Below, piece by piece: positions 44,681-57,249 of a DNA stretch of 64,000 nt. Both the position numbers and the translations under genes were made by a program. Within the stretch, counting starts at the first letter, position 1; the number at the start of each line of letters is the position of its first letter. The notes beneath the pieces were generated by a model. That model did no database searches and had not been told where the DNA came from. It saw nothing but the letters and a program-made list of their open reading frames with translations. The stretch is from Ochotona curzoniae (Eukaryota; Chordata; Mammalia; Lagomorpha; Ochotonidae): contig NW_024466218.1 of assembly GCF_017591425.1 (NCBI RefSeq), positions 13,468,001 to 13,532,000 on the forward strand, written 5' to 3'.

Positions 44681-46034
44681 GTTCTCTGAATCTATTTTAA
44701 AAAGAAGAATTAGGTCTTTCACTGGAGCAAGATCACTAAATGTTGGGTGAAGGTGAAGAGTTTCGCCAAGCACAAGGATCACAGTTTGCATCAGGCCTGA
44801 ACATTCCGGGTCAGAAATTCCAGGGCTTTGAAAGAGGAGCTTTAATTGGGAATTGAGGAGTAGTATGATTGACTAAGTTGACTTTAAAGGGGCAATGATG
44901 CTGCCTCGAGGCCCATTCAGTGGAAGGAGATGAGGCTGTTATTTCTACACTTTCTACACTCCTCTTGCCTGTGATGGGACTGAAAGTGCAGATCTGACCA
45001 TGGGTGGGTTTAGAAATGCATTAGAGAGTGAAGCAGAAGTCATGCGGCCGAATGAAAGTGGAACCAAGAACGCATGAGAAAACACCCAAAGCAGGGGCAT
45101 GAAAGAGTTGCTAGTACAACAACCTGTTCTTGAGAAGTCAGGTTGGACTTCTTATAATGAGTGTGTGAGTAGGCACATACTAAAAAATCCTTACTGTGAG
45201 AAGGTTAAGCGAGAGGACAGAAAAGTGAAAAACAACCAAATAAATAAAAGTCGACCAAATAAAGAGTCATAAATATTTTCTGAATTTCTCATGTATTTCA
45301 CACTATCTATTCCATTTCCTTGAAGCATTGAATTATGATTCTTGAAAATAGCAGCCTTATTGTGTTTTTCCATGGCCTTGCCTTAATAGAGGATGAATCA
45401 TTAAGCAGCACCTGCCACAGACAAGCATCCTTTGCAGTCACAGTGCATTCTCACCCTGTGAACTGCAATTAAGCCCATAGTTTTGCTTCCCAATCTATCT
45501 CATTAGCACAGATTTGAGAAATAACTAACGATGAGAAGTTTCGCATTTGCATAAAGAGGCTTAATAAATTTACCTGTCGTAATTTGTAGATTGGAAACTG
45601 TGAGTGCAAAGAAGATGCTATGTGGAATCAGAAGGCCTAGGCTTTAAGTTACCTTTACTATGCTGGTTGTTTTTTGTATATTCAACCTGTAAAGTCAGAT
45701 ATCAGTATTAAATAGCATATGAAATACTTCACTGCTGTTTTGGGAAAGGGAACATAAAATGAAGCAAATGAAAGTTATCATTGTGTTCAACACGCACGCA
45801 ATGCTCACTGCACCATTCATGTAACACACACCTGTTGATGTTTTCAAGCTTTTCTCGATGATGGCCTCTAAAAATATTTTCTGCATTTGCTAGGAGTGCT
45901 CGCTCTCATTTCACAATCAATATTCACTTTTACTATGCAGATTATGCAGACTCAGCCAGTTGCTAATCCAGAGGACACGCCATAGCCCTGCATGACTGTC
46001 AAACTAGTCTTCTCTATGAAGCCTGACAGCAGTC
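44681..46034. other. Unique sequence
   Basis: Contains the candidate element 45460-45600; otherwise nothing recognised. Confidence 0.4.
45460..45600. promoter_or_regulatory. Candidate conserved non-coding element
   Basis: CTCATTAGCACAGATTTGAG, CGCATTTGCATAAAG (octamer-like ATTTGCAT) and GCTTAATAAATTTACC lie in a repeat-free stretch. Motif evidence only. Confidence 0.2.
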
Positions 46035-46330
46035 ATCCTTTATTTCTCTTCTCCCTCTTGTGCTTATTCCAACAACACCCTGTTCAGTTTACCAAAGCGC
46101 CATATCAAACCCAGTACGTCCCTGCTTGAAAATTCCCATTAGTGCCTCATTTACTATAAAATAAAGTTCAAATAGAGATCTCATTCCTTCCAGCAAAACA
46201 ACTCTAAGCGCTATAAACCCTATATACATGCTACTTTATTCTCTGAATTCACATTTGTAAACGCCTATGATGCTAGCGTATGTTTTCCTCTACTGTTCTT
46301 GTTTGTCCCTGTGCATTTTGTAGGGAGGAG
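46035..46330 (+). mobile_element. L2 3' region remnant (tentative orientation)
   Basis: CCCTGCTTGAAAATTCCCAT, TAGTGCCTCATTTACTATAA and AATAAAGTTCAAATAGAGAT parallel the common mammalian L2 tract with CTGCTTAAAACCCTCCAATG and GGATAAAGTCCAAACTCC. Confidence 0.55.
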
Positions 46331-47329
46331 GTTTGGGAAAGTAGAGAGCACTTTCTTTCCTAAGAACCTGTCCTATGACCCTGCAAATATAATTCCCTTT
46401 CTCATGTTTTCACTATTAATATCAGTTATGCATTTATGCAAGACGAAGCCCCCTCACAGTTCTGTGACCTTATCTCAGGTGTTTAATTAATCCTATATTA
46501 TTGCTGAAACAGAAGGAAAATTATGCACAGTGTAAACACAGATTATTTTTCTTTCTGCCACACATCAGGGGATACAGTGTTCACATTCAGTTCAGAGAGA
46601 GAGAGAGAGAGAGACGTTGACGGATACACACACAAGTACATGCATGGCCTCAAACAGAGCCAACAGTACCGGAGCGGAGGAGTGGGAGACAGGGAGAGAG
46701 GGAGAGAGGTTGCACTTTAATAAAGGTTCCTGTGAAGTTGGCCTTATCATCTGTAAGATGAAGGCATGCCATTTCCACTAATAAAGGTTTTTTTTTTTAA
46801 TTTAATGCCATCATTACTAGTTTATGCCTCTTTAAGTCTTTCTTATTCATAGGAAATGTGTAAAACAGGTGTCAAACGATCTCGAGCCTATCTGTATTGA
46901 TGCTTAAGATCTTCACCTCCCGAATCAGAGAAGTGGTCTGCTATGCAACCTGAAAAGGCCAGAGTGGCCAAGGCTATAATTGGGCCCAGCATCATGTTGT
47001 AATTAAGGCTACGGAAGGTTCGAACATGCCACCCCTCTGTCTCTCAAATGTAGTGAGAAACACAAGCTTCACAGACCACAGAGAAACGCACTGATTAATC
47101 ACACGGTGATGTGATATTATTCCTGCCAGGATAGTCCCTCTGAAATGTCAAAAGGATTAGAAGTGCCACATCTTCCTTCCAGACTCTAATCTTAAAGGGC
47201 CCTAGGATGAAAACACAGCAATTACGTTCATAGACTGTGTCAATTTTACAATAGAAAAAAGAGCGTTCCCAACAGCAAATAATTATAGCACAGCTTAATG
47301 ATTGATTTAACATAGAAAACCCATCTAAT
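46331..47329. other. Unique sequence with (GA)n
   Basis: A (GA)n run lies at 46594-46614, with a purine-rich patch at 46670-46710. The 65-codon frame 46523-46720 reflects these repeats. Confidence 0.45.
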
Positions 47330-47640
47330 TCTTTTTGTCATTACAATCTACAGTACTAACAATCTAACAATGCTGCCTTCCTGGGTAGACGTTACATTAG
47401 CATTAAGAATAATGCTAATACAACATGCAGTTTAACTTGTTATATTTTGTGTCGGTAATGCTCCCCCATACATTATTACTGAAGAACCACCTTCTGAGTG
47501 AAACCAACAGGCTGAGAATTCATTTATCAGCATCTGTACAAATGCAAAAGAACATTATAACCCAAAGCAGTTTCCTGGATATTACATACATCAGGGTATA
47601 ATGTGTTTTCTGTTTGCCTAGGTTACAATTCAGCAAGACA
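47330..47640. promoter_or_regulatory. Candidate regulatory block with a palindromic POU-like site
   Basis: ATTAGCATTA (47396-47405), a 4-base spacer AGAA, then TAATGCTAAT (47410-47419) form a perfect 10-bp inverted repeat containing ATGCTAAT-type words on both strands. Repeat-free sequence rich in TAAT continues to 47640. Such sites bind POU and homeodomain proteins as pairs. Function here is inference. Confidence 0.3.
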
Positions 47641-48718
47641 AAGAAAACTTAAACTCTACCAGGCTCATTGGTGGTGACTCCAGAGGGATTCCTCTTGGGA
47701 TGACATGTGACTGCAAAGATTACCTATGGAAATCCAGGTCATCTACAGTCAGCAATTCTATTACAAATCTGTAAAAAGACAAAACAAGCAAAAACAACGA
47801 AATCAGTGACTTTCATGGGCTAAGTACTATAGTGACAACAAAATTAATCCAGAACTTTCAGAATTAGGAGACTGTGTCCAATTGGGAGAAATATAAATAA
47901 ATATAATAATGTGGGCGGTTACCTTTCTCTGAAGTTTTTTTATAAGGAGTTCTAGGGATGATGAAGGAGTCTTTAAACCCTGTTCCTGCTATAGTCTCAG
48001 AGCTTGCCCTCAGGCAAAGTCCAGCTGCCTTCATAATTGATAAAATAGGGCCCATCAACTATGGCTACCCAATGCAAAACACAAAAATAAAAACAAATAG
48101 ACAAAAAAACCTTCTCTTTCTGTTCTTCTGGTAGCTGTGATCAATGGACCCATGTTGACCTGACATTCATAAACATATCACAGTGCTGAGAAAAAACCAT
48201 TTGGGCAATTTGTTAAGATGGATCTTTAGAAGTTAATCTTATATTATGGAAGAAAAAATTGTTTGCATCTGTGATGCTTAGGTAGCTAGAATACATCTTA
48301 CTAGATATTTCTCACTGGTCAAATGTGCTAAGTTTTTTGAAGCTGATTCAGTAGCTCCTGTGTAAAGTGGAGATGGCCACTGAACTCCCTCCCACAGTGG
48401 GCGTTTGTGTGGAAAGACAGAATGACCCTACATGAGTACCTAGCATTCTCAATGTTGTGTGTTTATCTCTTATTTCAACTCTCTTCAAGAAGAATCTGAG
48501 TTTCTGTAGATAAATGTTTCCTATAAAAAGAGAAAAGAGAATGTATATTAATTGATACATGAAATAATAGATCAATACCAACAGATTATTTTTTATCAAA
48601 TATGTGTAATTTATAAGCCCACTTTCGCTCCAGCCATCAGAAAATAGTTGACAATAGTCTGTTTTTGTAACCCAGTATTCCCTTTATTGTATGAATAAAT
48701 TGGGTTTACTAATATGAA
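47641..48718. other. Unique sequence
   Basis: No gene or repeat recognised. Confidence 0.4.
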
Positions 48719-49414
48719 ATGTTGTTGACATATCTGAATTTTGGATTTGTTGCTTTCCAACCAAATTCTTCACTGCTGCTTCCAAATTTAAATTTTCCTT
48801 CAGTATTGCTAATAAAGACTCATAATATTTTCAGATGCATGACCTCATCTTGGAAGAACTCCCTCTTCTGTGTTGGAAGAATCCTGTTGATAACTCCATG
48901 TGCTCTCTTGAACTCTCTTTCTCTCCTCATTCCTCTCTGTGTCTCTTCCATCTCTGTTTTTCAGCCTGTCTCAGACTTTTGCCCACTCACAGACAATTGC
49001 CCCTTTGAATTTGTGCTTGGTCTCTGACACCAGCAGTCTGTGAACACAAGATTCCAGGCACAGCCTGCTCTGCTCTTCCATATCAAGTCACATTGTTATT
49101 TATTATTTACTGCCTGTGGCACTTTCTTTCCTCATTTTCTTTTACATACGAACAGGCCACTCACTGGTACACTATCTCCCCTAGAGCACATTCTACTTAT
49201 CTCCACTAAAGAGAAGGAAGATGGTCCTTCAGTATCTTCTGGTGTCTCAGAATCTCAACTGAAATTTTTATCAAATGCTGTTGGCTATTTGGAAGATGGC
49301 GAAGTTGGGCTCAGTATCTTTGAGATTCCAATTCACAAAGTAAGGTTAGCTGTCACAATTTTAATCCAGTTCCCACATGAGAAAAATTCAATGGCTGATT
49401 TTAGGACTGAATAA
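48719..49414 (+). other. Long almost-open frame, no product recognised
   Basis: One frame runs about 232 codons with a single in-frame TGA at 49025-49027. The region is pyrimidine-rich on the plus strand, which lowers stop frequency. The first part is hydrophobic and the second contains STKEKEDGPSVSSGVSESQL. No domain, start context or splice sites support a gene. A decayed gene or chance are both possible. Confidence 0.12.
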
Positions 49415-51419
49415 GTTTCAGTGATCTACCAAACTGCACGGAGAACATCCTTCATGTCCTGCATATTTCAAAATTGCTAAAATTAATTTTTAATATTTTC
49501 ATCAAAATGATAAATTGATAAGGTGAAAGATACATTACTTAGCTTGATTGAATCTTCCTGTAATGTATACATAGATCAAAATGCAATATTTTTCATAACT
49601 TTACATAATTATTATTTGTCAATTAAAAATAAAGCATTATAAATATGCAAACATTAGGTTTTTTCTTATTGTATCATATGGAGTAAAATGAATTCATCTA
49701 TTAGCATAATTTTGACATCGACACTTCCAATAAAGCAAAAAGAAAATTTAAAATAAAGAAACCAGACAAATGGAGTATTTGAGTCTTTAACCAGTTTTAT
49801 TTTCTCTTGGAAGTGAAAATGTCACTTTTGATTAGACCTCATGTTAGGAGATCAAAATTCTCCCATTACAGTTTTGCTAGCTAGGAGCATGCATTCCTGG
49901 TTAATCATATAGTTCTTTCAGCATTAAAATGTATCACATGATTCACATCCATATCTCAATCCAATACCTAATACAACTGCATAACGGAGCCTGGGCAGTG
50001 CTAGCTGTTGCGGATACATGAAATCTCCCTCTACTATTCAGACTCTGAGCTTTGCTGGACTGCTTCGGAAAGTATGCTATTACACTCTGAGCTTGTTGAA
50101 GTAGTCTACGCTTCAAGAGGCTTTTCTGATGTCTTCTTCTTTCAATATTCTTGTGATAATCCAAGAAGCCATGCTAATGAATGAATTTCAGTTATGAGAT
50201 TAACATGGGGGTTACTAGAATTGATGATATACTCAAACCTGCTCTGGGGTGGTACAGAGCAACTGCTTGGAAGGGAATAATACGTTCCACTTTTAAATAG
50301 CTTTAATTACATGAAAAGTAAAGAAAATGAAAAATGAATCCCAAAGCAAGAGTTTTGACTTGAACTTGGACATTTGTTTTTTTTTTTAAACAGGGATAGT
50401 GATAAAGATGCGTATTTGTTTTACCAACTTCCTAATTTCACATTATTCTCCTGCTAAGAGAGAAAAATGAAAAATGTAGCAGGTATAGAATCCACAGGAC
50501 AGGATTCTATATGTCTCTGCATGATCCCAAGGCTGTGTAACTAAAGGTCAATTTCCAATTCCTCTGGTTTTCCCTCCTCCTCTTTTCTAATCTGAACAGG
50601 ATCCTAAAAGCATCACATACCTTCTCAAGGCTTATTCAGATGACAAGATGAGATAATAAAAACTTTGGGAAGGTAGACATTCCTATATATGTATCATCAT
50701 CAATAATAATCATGAATGTTACCATTATTTCACATTATATCACCTTTTTGAAAGCACAGTGACCAAGAAAGAGATTTCAGACAAGACCTCAAAGGAGAAC
50801 AGTGACTTTTAGTGAGAAAATGGTTAAATACAATGGAATAAGCAGTCTGATTGCTGTTTGATGAACATACCACTTCACATTCCATAATGACCTGTCCAGC
50901 CCACTTTCTTCAAGACATTCTCAGTTATGAATTGCCACGTGTGGAACTTGTTTCCATGGACCAGTTCAGCTGACATGTCCTTCCTGTCCCCTTAATATTT
51001 ATCCAGGAAACACCCATCTTCGAGCACCAGTGTACTCACTCCTTTGCTCGCAGATGCTAATACTCCTTCTGCTAACTATGCTGCCTGGGATACAGAAATC
51101 CAAACTGTGCATTTTAATGATATCTAGTTTGCATGACTTTTGGTATCTTGGAGAAACAAAAAAGTATGCATTTTTTCGCAATGCCGTTCAACTCATGAAG
51201 TAAGTTTAGTCATTTTATTATGCTCCAGTCATCATCATTCTTTAATTTTTAAATATTTGAAGATAAAAGTGATGATGAGACTCTGTTCCCATCTTTACAC
51301 CAGATAGTATATATAAAACTCAAAAAATATTTTATATACATCAAAATAGGAGATTCAGATTCTACTAGGAGGCTTTTCAAGTATTTAAATTGGAAAAATG
51401 CTTTTACATACTCATCCTT
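49415..51419. other. Unique sequence
   Basis: A 73-codon minus frame at 49943-50164 has a basic composition (IERRRHQKSLLKRRL) but no other support. No repeat recognised. Confidence 0.35.
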
Positions 51420-52150
51420 GGGGCCAGGTTTGAGTGTAGCAGATAAAGTTAGGTGTTGCTACTCCAACATCCCTTTTGAGTACCAGCTTTGGTTTCTGCT
51501 GCTGTACTTCTATTCCAAATAAAAGCCTAGGAAAAGCAGCAGAAGATGGCTCAAGTGCTTGGACCCCTGCCACTAATATGGGAGAGCTGGATGAAGCTCA
51601 TGGCTCCTGACTTCAACCTGTCTTAGCTCTGGTAATTATGGTCATCTGAGAAGTGACCCAGGAAATTTAAGTTTCCTTGTGTTGGAAAAATAGAACAGTG
51701 AGAGAGAGACAGTATAGAAATTCACAATCAAATTGAATTTGTTATCAGAGAGAAAAATGAAGTCGAAGAGGTGGCTATCTGTGCTGGCATACATGGAGCT
51801 ACCACATGGCAGAGTCCAGGCTTTCAGCAGGCCTGCTGTTTTATAGTTTGGGATAATGGGAGTTGTTCCTAGGGGTTAGGGGAATTCAAAGGAAATGGAG
51901 CAGAAGATGGAGATCAACCAACTTTTTCTGGGCATTTCAACTTTGATAGGTCTTACCCTTTGGGGGTTAGAAAATGCAGGAGACTGGCGTGTGCGCAGGT
52001 TAGATAGGTCAATGCAGCATGAAGGAGTCTCTGGATTCTCTCTATACTATTCCAAGGACGTAAGACCCAAGGTTATGTTCTTGCCCACCTCTCTCTCTCT
52101 CTCTTTGACCCTCCCTTTTGCTTCATAATTTGATTTTAAAATAAATAAAT
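51420..52150 (+). mobile_element. Old C-SINE, plus strand, split by an unrelated insertion
   Basis: The left part (51420-51677) has GGAAAAGCAGCAGAAGATGG, CTCAAGTGCTTGGACCCCTG and GAGAAGTGACCCAGG. The missing 3' end resumes at about 52090 with a CTCTCTCTCTCT tract, then TGATTTTAAAATAAATAAAT. The intervening 410 bp are of other origin. Confidence 0.7.
51678..52089. mobile_element. Unidentified insertion inside a SINE
   Basis: About 410 bp unlike SINE or L1 sequence, containing AGTGAGAGAGAGACAGTATA, GGGGTTAGGGGAATTCAAAG and GGCGTGTGCGCAGG. Its size and lack of an A tail would fit a solo LTR, but clear TG/CA ends and a duplication were not fixed. The 77-codon frame 51895-52128 spans its right edge. 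Confidence 0.4.
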
Positions 52151-54689
52151 GTATTTTTAAAATATGTTCAAGAATGGAGTTTCATATATTATTAGTTTTT
52201 TTTCAGTCCCCTTAGTTTTCCGTAGACATAAATTAATCATTAAATGTTTCCTAGCAATATTAAGGAATAGGTTGTGTCTCCGTATATGTGTGACTTGTAG
52301 GTGAGAACCTGAGACAAGGATGGATATACCCAAATGTTCTTTCCCTTCAACAATTCTTGTAACAGGAAGTATCTAAGTATATTTGATCGTTTCCATGTTT
52401 CAGCTTATGACTCCAATAGACACATAAAATAGTAACACTCTGACAGTGGGGTGGTTTATATTCACAGCTGTGCATGGATTTTATTATCTCTGTAATTTTA
52501 GTTCAGTTATGATAAACTTCAGCCCTATTTTTTCAGGCAACCTACACTAGTTCAGGCAAAGTGAGTATACAAACATTGAATCGCTTCAGTTTACAAGCCT
52601 GGCCAATCACGGTAATGTCTGGCTCAGATTTCTTCCTGAAGTTGACCCTGTTTCCTGCTTAAAACATGTTCCTATCTACTGGAAATTGCCAGAACTATTG
52701 ATTTTTATTGAATTTAATGCTTCAGGGAGGTCATAAGAACCAAAAATTCACCCAGGCACTATTCATTTAGGTACTGAAATTTGCGGTAAACTTCAGGAAC
52801 AGGATGGAAGCCCATGAAACACTTACAATTGATCTTATTTTTTCTTTCCATAATTTCTTGAGCACCATATAAAGTATGAATCATCTTCAAAAGTTGGTTT
52901 TATGAATAAAGTATTTTAATGGTTAAAACCATGCAGTCACTTAAACAAATTCAAGACAAAGAATATGAGCAAAAAGGAAGGTAAAAAAAATATTTGATTA
53001 ATAATGTGACCACTTGGAAGGAAAGGATTATTTCTTAAAATGCTTAAATTCCTGGATAGATCCCACTCTGCAAATAGGCTTTGCATAATAAAGTGAATTT
53101 TTAATTTCATTAATATTTTGATTTGTTAAAATTTTTCACTTGCACATATGTTGGCAGATGTGTACAAAGTGTAAACAGGGTGATTTACCTTGATTTTTTT
53201 TAAAAAAAATCATAGATTTTATATCTAGGTACACATGAAACATAGTTTAACATGAGACATGCTGTCCTTGGTTGGCCCCAGTCACTGCCACTTCTTGCTA
53301 CTTGTCTTTTGATAGATGAATTTGTGTCACCATTTGGCCTCTGTGGAAAAATACTTCTTCCCCAGTAATCTATTCAGGAATGGAAAATGAATGGATTCTG
53401 AGAATTGAAGGTAAATGAGTATGATAGGGCGAACACAAATTTAAGACAGTCTAAGTGCCTTGTCCATGTTCACCAATAATTGTGCCATTTAGGATTATGT
53501 TCCTTGAATTTTATTCTGCTGATACATAAGACGCACCTGGTAAACAGTTAAGCTTGGATTGGATTTGACTTGCAGAAGTGAAGAGCTATCAGCTACTGAA
53601 TCTGTCTTTATGTGTTAAAATATCCGTGCTTCCCAGCTAGCTGCAGTTATTTACCTTCTGAGCACTAGCTTGTGTAAGTCAATAGCAGACAGGATTAAGA
53701 GTTTTGTTTGAGGTCTTTGATATACCACTAACTTAAATTTTCATTGAGACCATCAATTAACTTGAAATAAAAGTCACTTTTTGTGTTTAATTATTTTGAC
53801 CAGTGAAAAAGATTAAATGAACCCATTGCATTGATTGAAATCCAGGTAAGAATATTTTGTCTCTTATTTTTCATATTTCACTGTGTTTAAATAAAGGACA
53901 TATTGCATCAGAGAAAATAGTTAATATGAAAGTTGCAGCTGGGAAAAGTGCCATGAAACCATCCGGCCTATTCATCTCCACAGCGATCTATTTCAAAAGT
54001 GCTTATCTCTGCTGCTATTATTACAATCGCAGAACATGACAACATGCTGCAGATCAGAGATAAAACCTAAGGCTTCAGAGGCAGCTGGAAATAACACAGC
54101 TTAGAGTGTCATGGTCTCTAACCACCTTCCCCTGGCCTCTTACAGTCAGCTCTAAAAAACATTGCAAGCAGAGAAAATGAAGTCTGGCTTCTCTTACTAC
54201 ACCTCTGCACTCCCTCTTAGTGCTAGCCCCTTCTTCCTTGTGGTCTGCACATGTCTTATCTCCTCTCCAGCAGAATTCATATGCCTGCAGGTGCATATTC
54301 TTTATCACCATTATAAGTATCAGAGATGGTATTTTCAATGCCGCATGCTTCTTTTCTTAATTATGCTGAATATTTTCCCCTTGTCCTTATTTACTCCAGT
54401 TTTTTTGCTTTCTGTTTTCTTCTTCTTCTTTTTTTTAAAATGTGAATTTGAACAACAGAAAGTGCCCACATTAAAAAAGAAGGTAAAAGAGAAAGGATGA
54501 GGTATTTGCTCCCCGAATCCCTTCCTTTGGTTTAACCAGTTGGTAGTAATTACTGCCACTGTGTGCATGCCTTTCCAAATCTGGGTCTTGAAGCATTATC
54601 TTAATGGTGGTTGATATTTATGAAGCCATGAGAGCTCCACTCTCATAGACAGAGCAGTGTCTTATGAAAGGACTGGGAAAAGATCAGAA
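52151..54689. other. Unique sequence
   Basis: A long stretch with no recognised repeat. Overlapping frames at 54075-54568 on both strands have no support; one runs into a T-rich patch at 54416-54436. Confidence 0.4.
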
Positions 54690-54985
54690 ATTATTGTGCC
54701 ATGGTTTAAACTATATGGAGACCCTGGTTTGAGTCATGGGTCTGCCGATTCCTATTCATATTCCTGCTAGTGCACACCCTGCGTAGCAGCAGATTACAGC
54801 ACAAACTCTTGAGTTCCTACCACCCACAGGCTGATCTGGATGTAACTCTGAACTCCTGCCTTTTGCGTGGCACCGCCATAGCTGTAATGGGCATCTAAAG
54901 AGCCAACCAGTGATTTCAACATATTTCTGTCTTAATGTGTTGCTCTATCTTTTAAACAAATAAAAATAAATAAGCATTTGGTAAC
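54690..54985 (+). mobile_element. Old C-SINE, plus strand
   Basis: GGTTTGAGTCATGGGTCTGC includes a B-box-like word. ATTCCTGCTAGTGCACACCC, AGCAGCAGATTACAGCACAA and CTCTATCTTTTAAACAAATA follow in older-type order. Confidence 0.72.
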
Positions 54986-56259
54986 ATCAATTGACTGGAG
55001 ATTAATATTGTAGGGCCCTAATTTGTCCTTATATTCTCTTCCGTGTTCTACACAGATCTAATCCTTTATCTCTGTGTTACTTCTGCCATCTGTGAGGAAT
55101 GGACCTTCATCATGCCCCAAACAATGATGAATTCAGCTTGTATGACCTGCCTTTTTGAGCGATGAGAAATATGTTTCTATTGCTTGAAAGTTAACCAGCA
55201 GGCGATATTCTATCATATTCACATAAACACATTCTGATTGCTGTGTAATATTCTTATCCAATAGTCTGAGTCTTTTTCTATCTCTCTTGTTCAGTTTTGG
55301 TGTCTTTCCCAAACCCTCTAGGTCTTATCAGTGATGTGGCTTACTACTATTGCTAGTCTAGTGATGATCAACACCTTGATTATCCTGAAGACAGACTATA
55401 CTTTTGTCAGCAATCTATTCATTAAACTGGAATTGAGTGCTGGTAAAATTCCTGCTACAATACTAAATAGTGTAAGCCCCATCTCTTGATTTGCATCTAA
55501 ACTGAAATGGGAAGAACAATCTTGAAATCCCTTAAATGCCAGAAGTTGATATTCTCACTTTCTCATAAATCTGCACCAATAATCACCTACTATGTGATTG
55601 CTGAATACTTTCTGTGGGGTAATATCCCTTACCGGTCCATATTTGCTCATCCTGCTATGCTTTCTTCATGACATTCATCATCCTCTTTCACCGATTCTTC
55701 CCACAAGACAGTATCTCCATGAGACAAATGTTGTATCTGCCGTTCCTCATGAAAGCTCAATTTCATCACCTAAAACCGCTGATACTTACCGAAGAATTTC
55801 AGTTCCATTTTTCCCAAACTGATTCCTTTGTAAAATTTTCTTTTTGAAGAGGAGCTTCACATGGATAATGCTTGCCCTGAGATTTAAAAGGCTTCATGGG
55901 CTCTACCATGCTTGGTACACCCGTTATGTTGAGTAAATCCTGGGATTCCCCAAACTGTGAACTTGTATGCACGTCATCCATACATAGACTGGACCAAACA
56001 TAGCACTACCACTTACCGAAAATATTAAAACTTTATATTCCATATTGCTGCTGAAAATGAGAATTTTGTATTATTCCACTTCAAAGTTGATGAGCTTCAA
56101 GATGAATGCGAGTTTAAAGTGGGAACTATATTTCAAATATATTTTAGAGGATGCAGTGGGAAGTGCAGGGATTTAACACTTTGTCACATTATCGTAATGG
56201 GCTCACTGTCCTCCTTTCCCAAGAAGTGCTTATTTTGTCTGCATTGTGACAGTAGAAAC
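54986..56259. other. Unique sequence
   Basis: No gene or repeat recognised. Short frames at 55598-55981 are unsupported. Confidence 0.4.
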
Positions 56260-56700
56260 CAACTCCTCACTTGATTCCTTAATGACTCCTTTACTCGAGC
56301 TGGGATGCTTGGATCTATCTCCAAGCCACTTGTTATTCTGTTCTCTCATTGTCCATCTGGGATCTGCTGCTCTGTCTCTGCTCCTGGTCAAATAAAACGG
56401 ACCATCAGGACGGATAGTTCTTTGGGCTCACCTCCAAAGCTTCCAATGAAAGTCCCTTCCCACCTGGTTGCTGGTGCAGTTTAGATCTCTGTTAGCTGAA
56501 TGCCACTGGAGTATCAGTCACTGCAACACCACACAGTTGTGTCTGCTGCTTTCCTGTGTCTGTCAGTATCCAGGTACCCCTCTGCTGTTGTTCTTTCCTT
56601 TTCTTTCCTGAAATATGTTCTCTCTGCTTCAACCTGATCAAATGTTTTTCTGCCGTTTAAACGTGTCTTTACCCTATTCCACCATCTTGATTCCTCTCAA
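56260..56700 (-). mobile_element. Possible L1 5' UTR remnant, minus strand
   Basis: The reverse complement from 56700 begins GAGGAATCAAGATGGTGGAA, TAGGGTAAAGACACG, like L1 5' regions that carry an AAGATGGCGGAATAGG word (a YY1-type CAAGATGG site). It continues with CAGCAGACACAACTGTGTGG-type, purine-rich, CAG-bearing sequence. The family was not confirmed. Confidence 0.35.
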
Positions 56701-56889
56701 GGAGAATTTTTTTGTTTGTTTGTTTTCCAAAAACCCAAAGAGCATTGACAATTTGTTTCTCCTTGGCTCTAAGTCATGATTCCTTAGAGATCTATTAGAA
56801 CTTTCTGATGGAGTAAGAATAATCAACTTCAGGGAAGGACAAGATTCACAAGCTTGGCCAATACTGCGCACTTTGCCTTTGCCTCTTCC

Positions 56890-57195
56890 TCATGTTTTTA
56901 CAAATTTACTTGTTTATTTGAATGGTAGGCTTACAGAAGGAGAGACTGTGGCACCTAGAGATCTTCCATCAGGTGGTTCACTCTCCAAACGGTCATATTG
57001 GTTAGGGCCAGATCACACCAAAGTCAGGAGACAGGAGCTACCTCTGGGACTCCCAGATGGTTGACAGGGGTACAAATACTTACATCTTTCTCCACTACTT
57101 TTCCCAAGCCATTAGCAAGGAAGGAGACCAAAAGTGGATTAACCAGGGCATGTAATGGCAGCGTTCACACTTCATCCACTACGGCACAGTGCCAT
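56890..57195 (-). mobile_element. C-SINE, minus strand, diverged
   Basis: ACTTGTTTATTTGAATGGTA, GATCTTCCATCAGGTGGTTC, GGGACTCCCAGATGG, CACTACGGCACAGTGCC at the head. Frames at 56873-57216 are internal. Confidence 0.78.
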
Positions 57196-57249
57196 TTTCA
57201 GTTGCCTCTTCTATAGCTCATTTTCCAAAGTCCCCTTACATGCTAGCAC

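Noticed and set aside
44384..44791. 135-codon minus frame
   Set aside because: Antisense of a CT-rich C-SINE; its Arg-Glu repeats are the microsatellite.
46900..47060. Possible C-SINE head (GGGCCCAGCATCATGTTGTA near 46981)
   Set aside because: Only the first 20-30 bases resemble the SINE head and no middle or tail could be followed.
49943..50164. 73-codon minus frame with a basic start
   Set aside because: No recognised domain, start context or splice sites. Listed only as part of unique sequence.
53804..53845. Splice-like pair TTTTGACCAG ... CCAG|GTAAGA
   Set aside because: 42 bp with stops in every frame, and nothing else supports a transcript.
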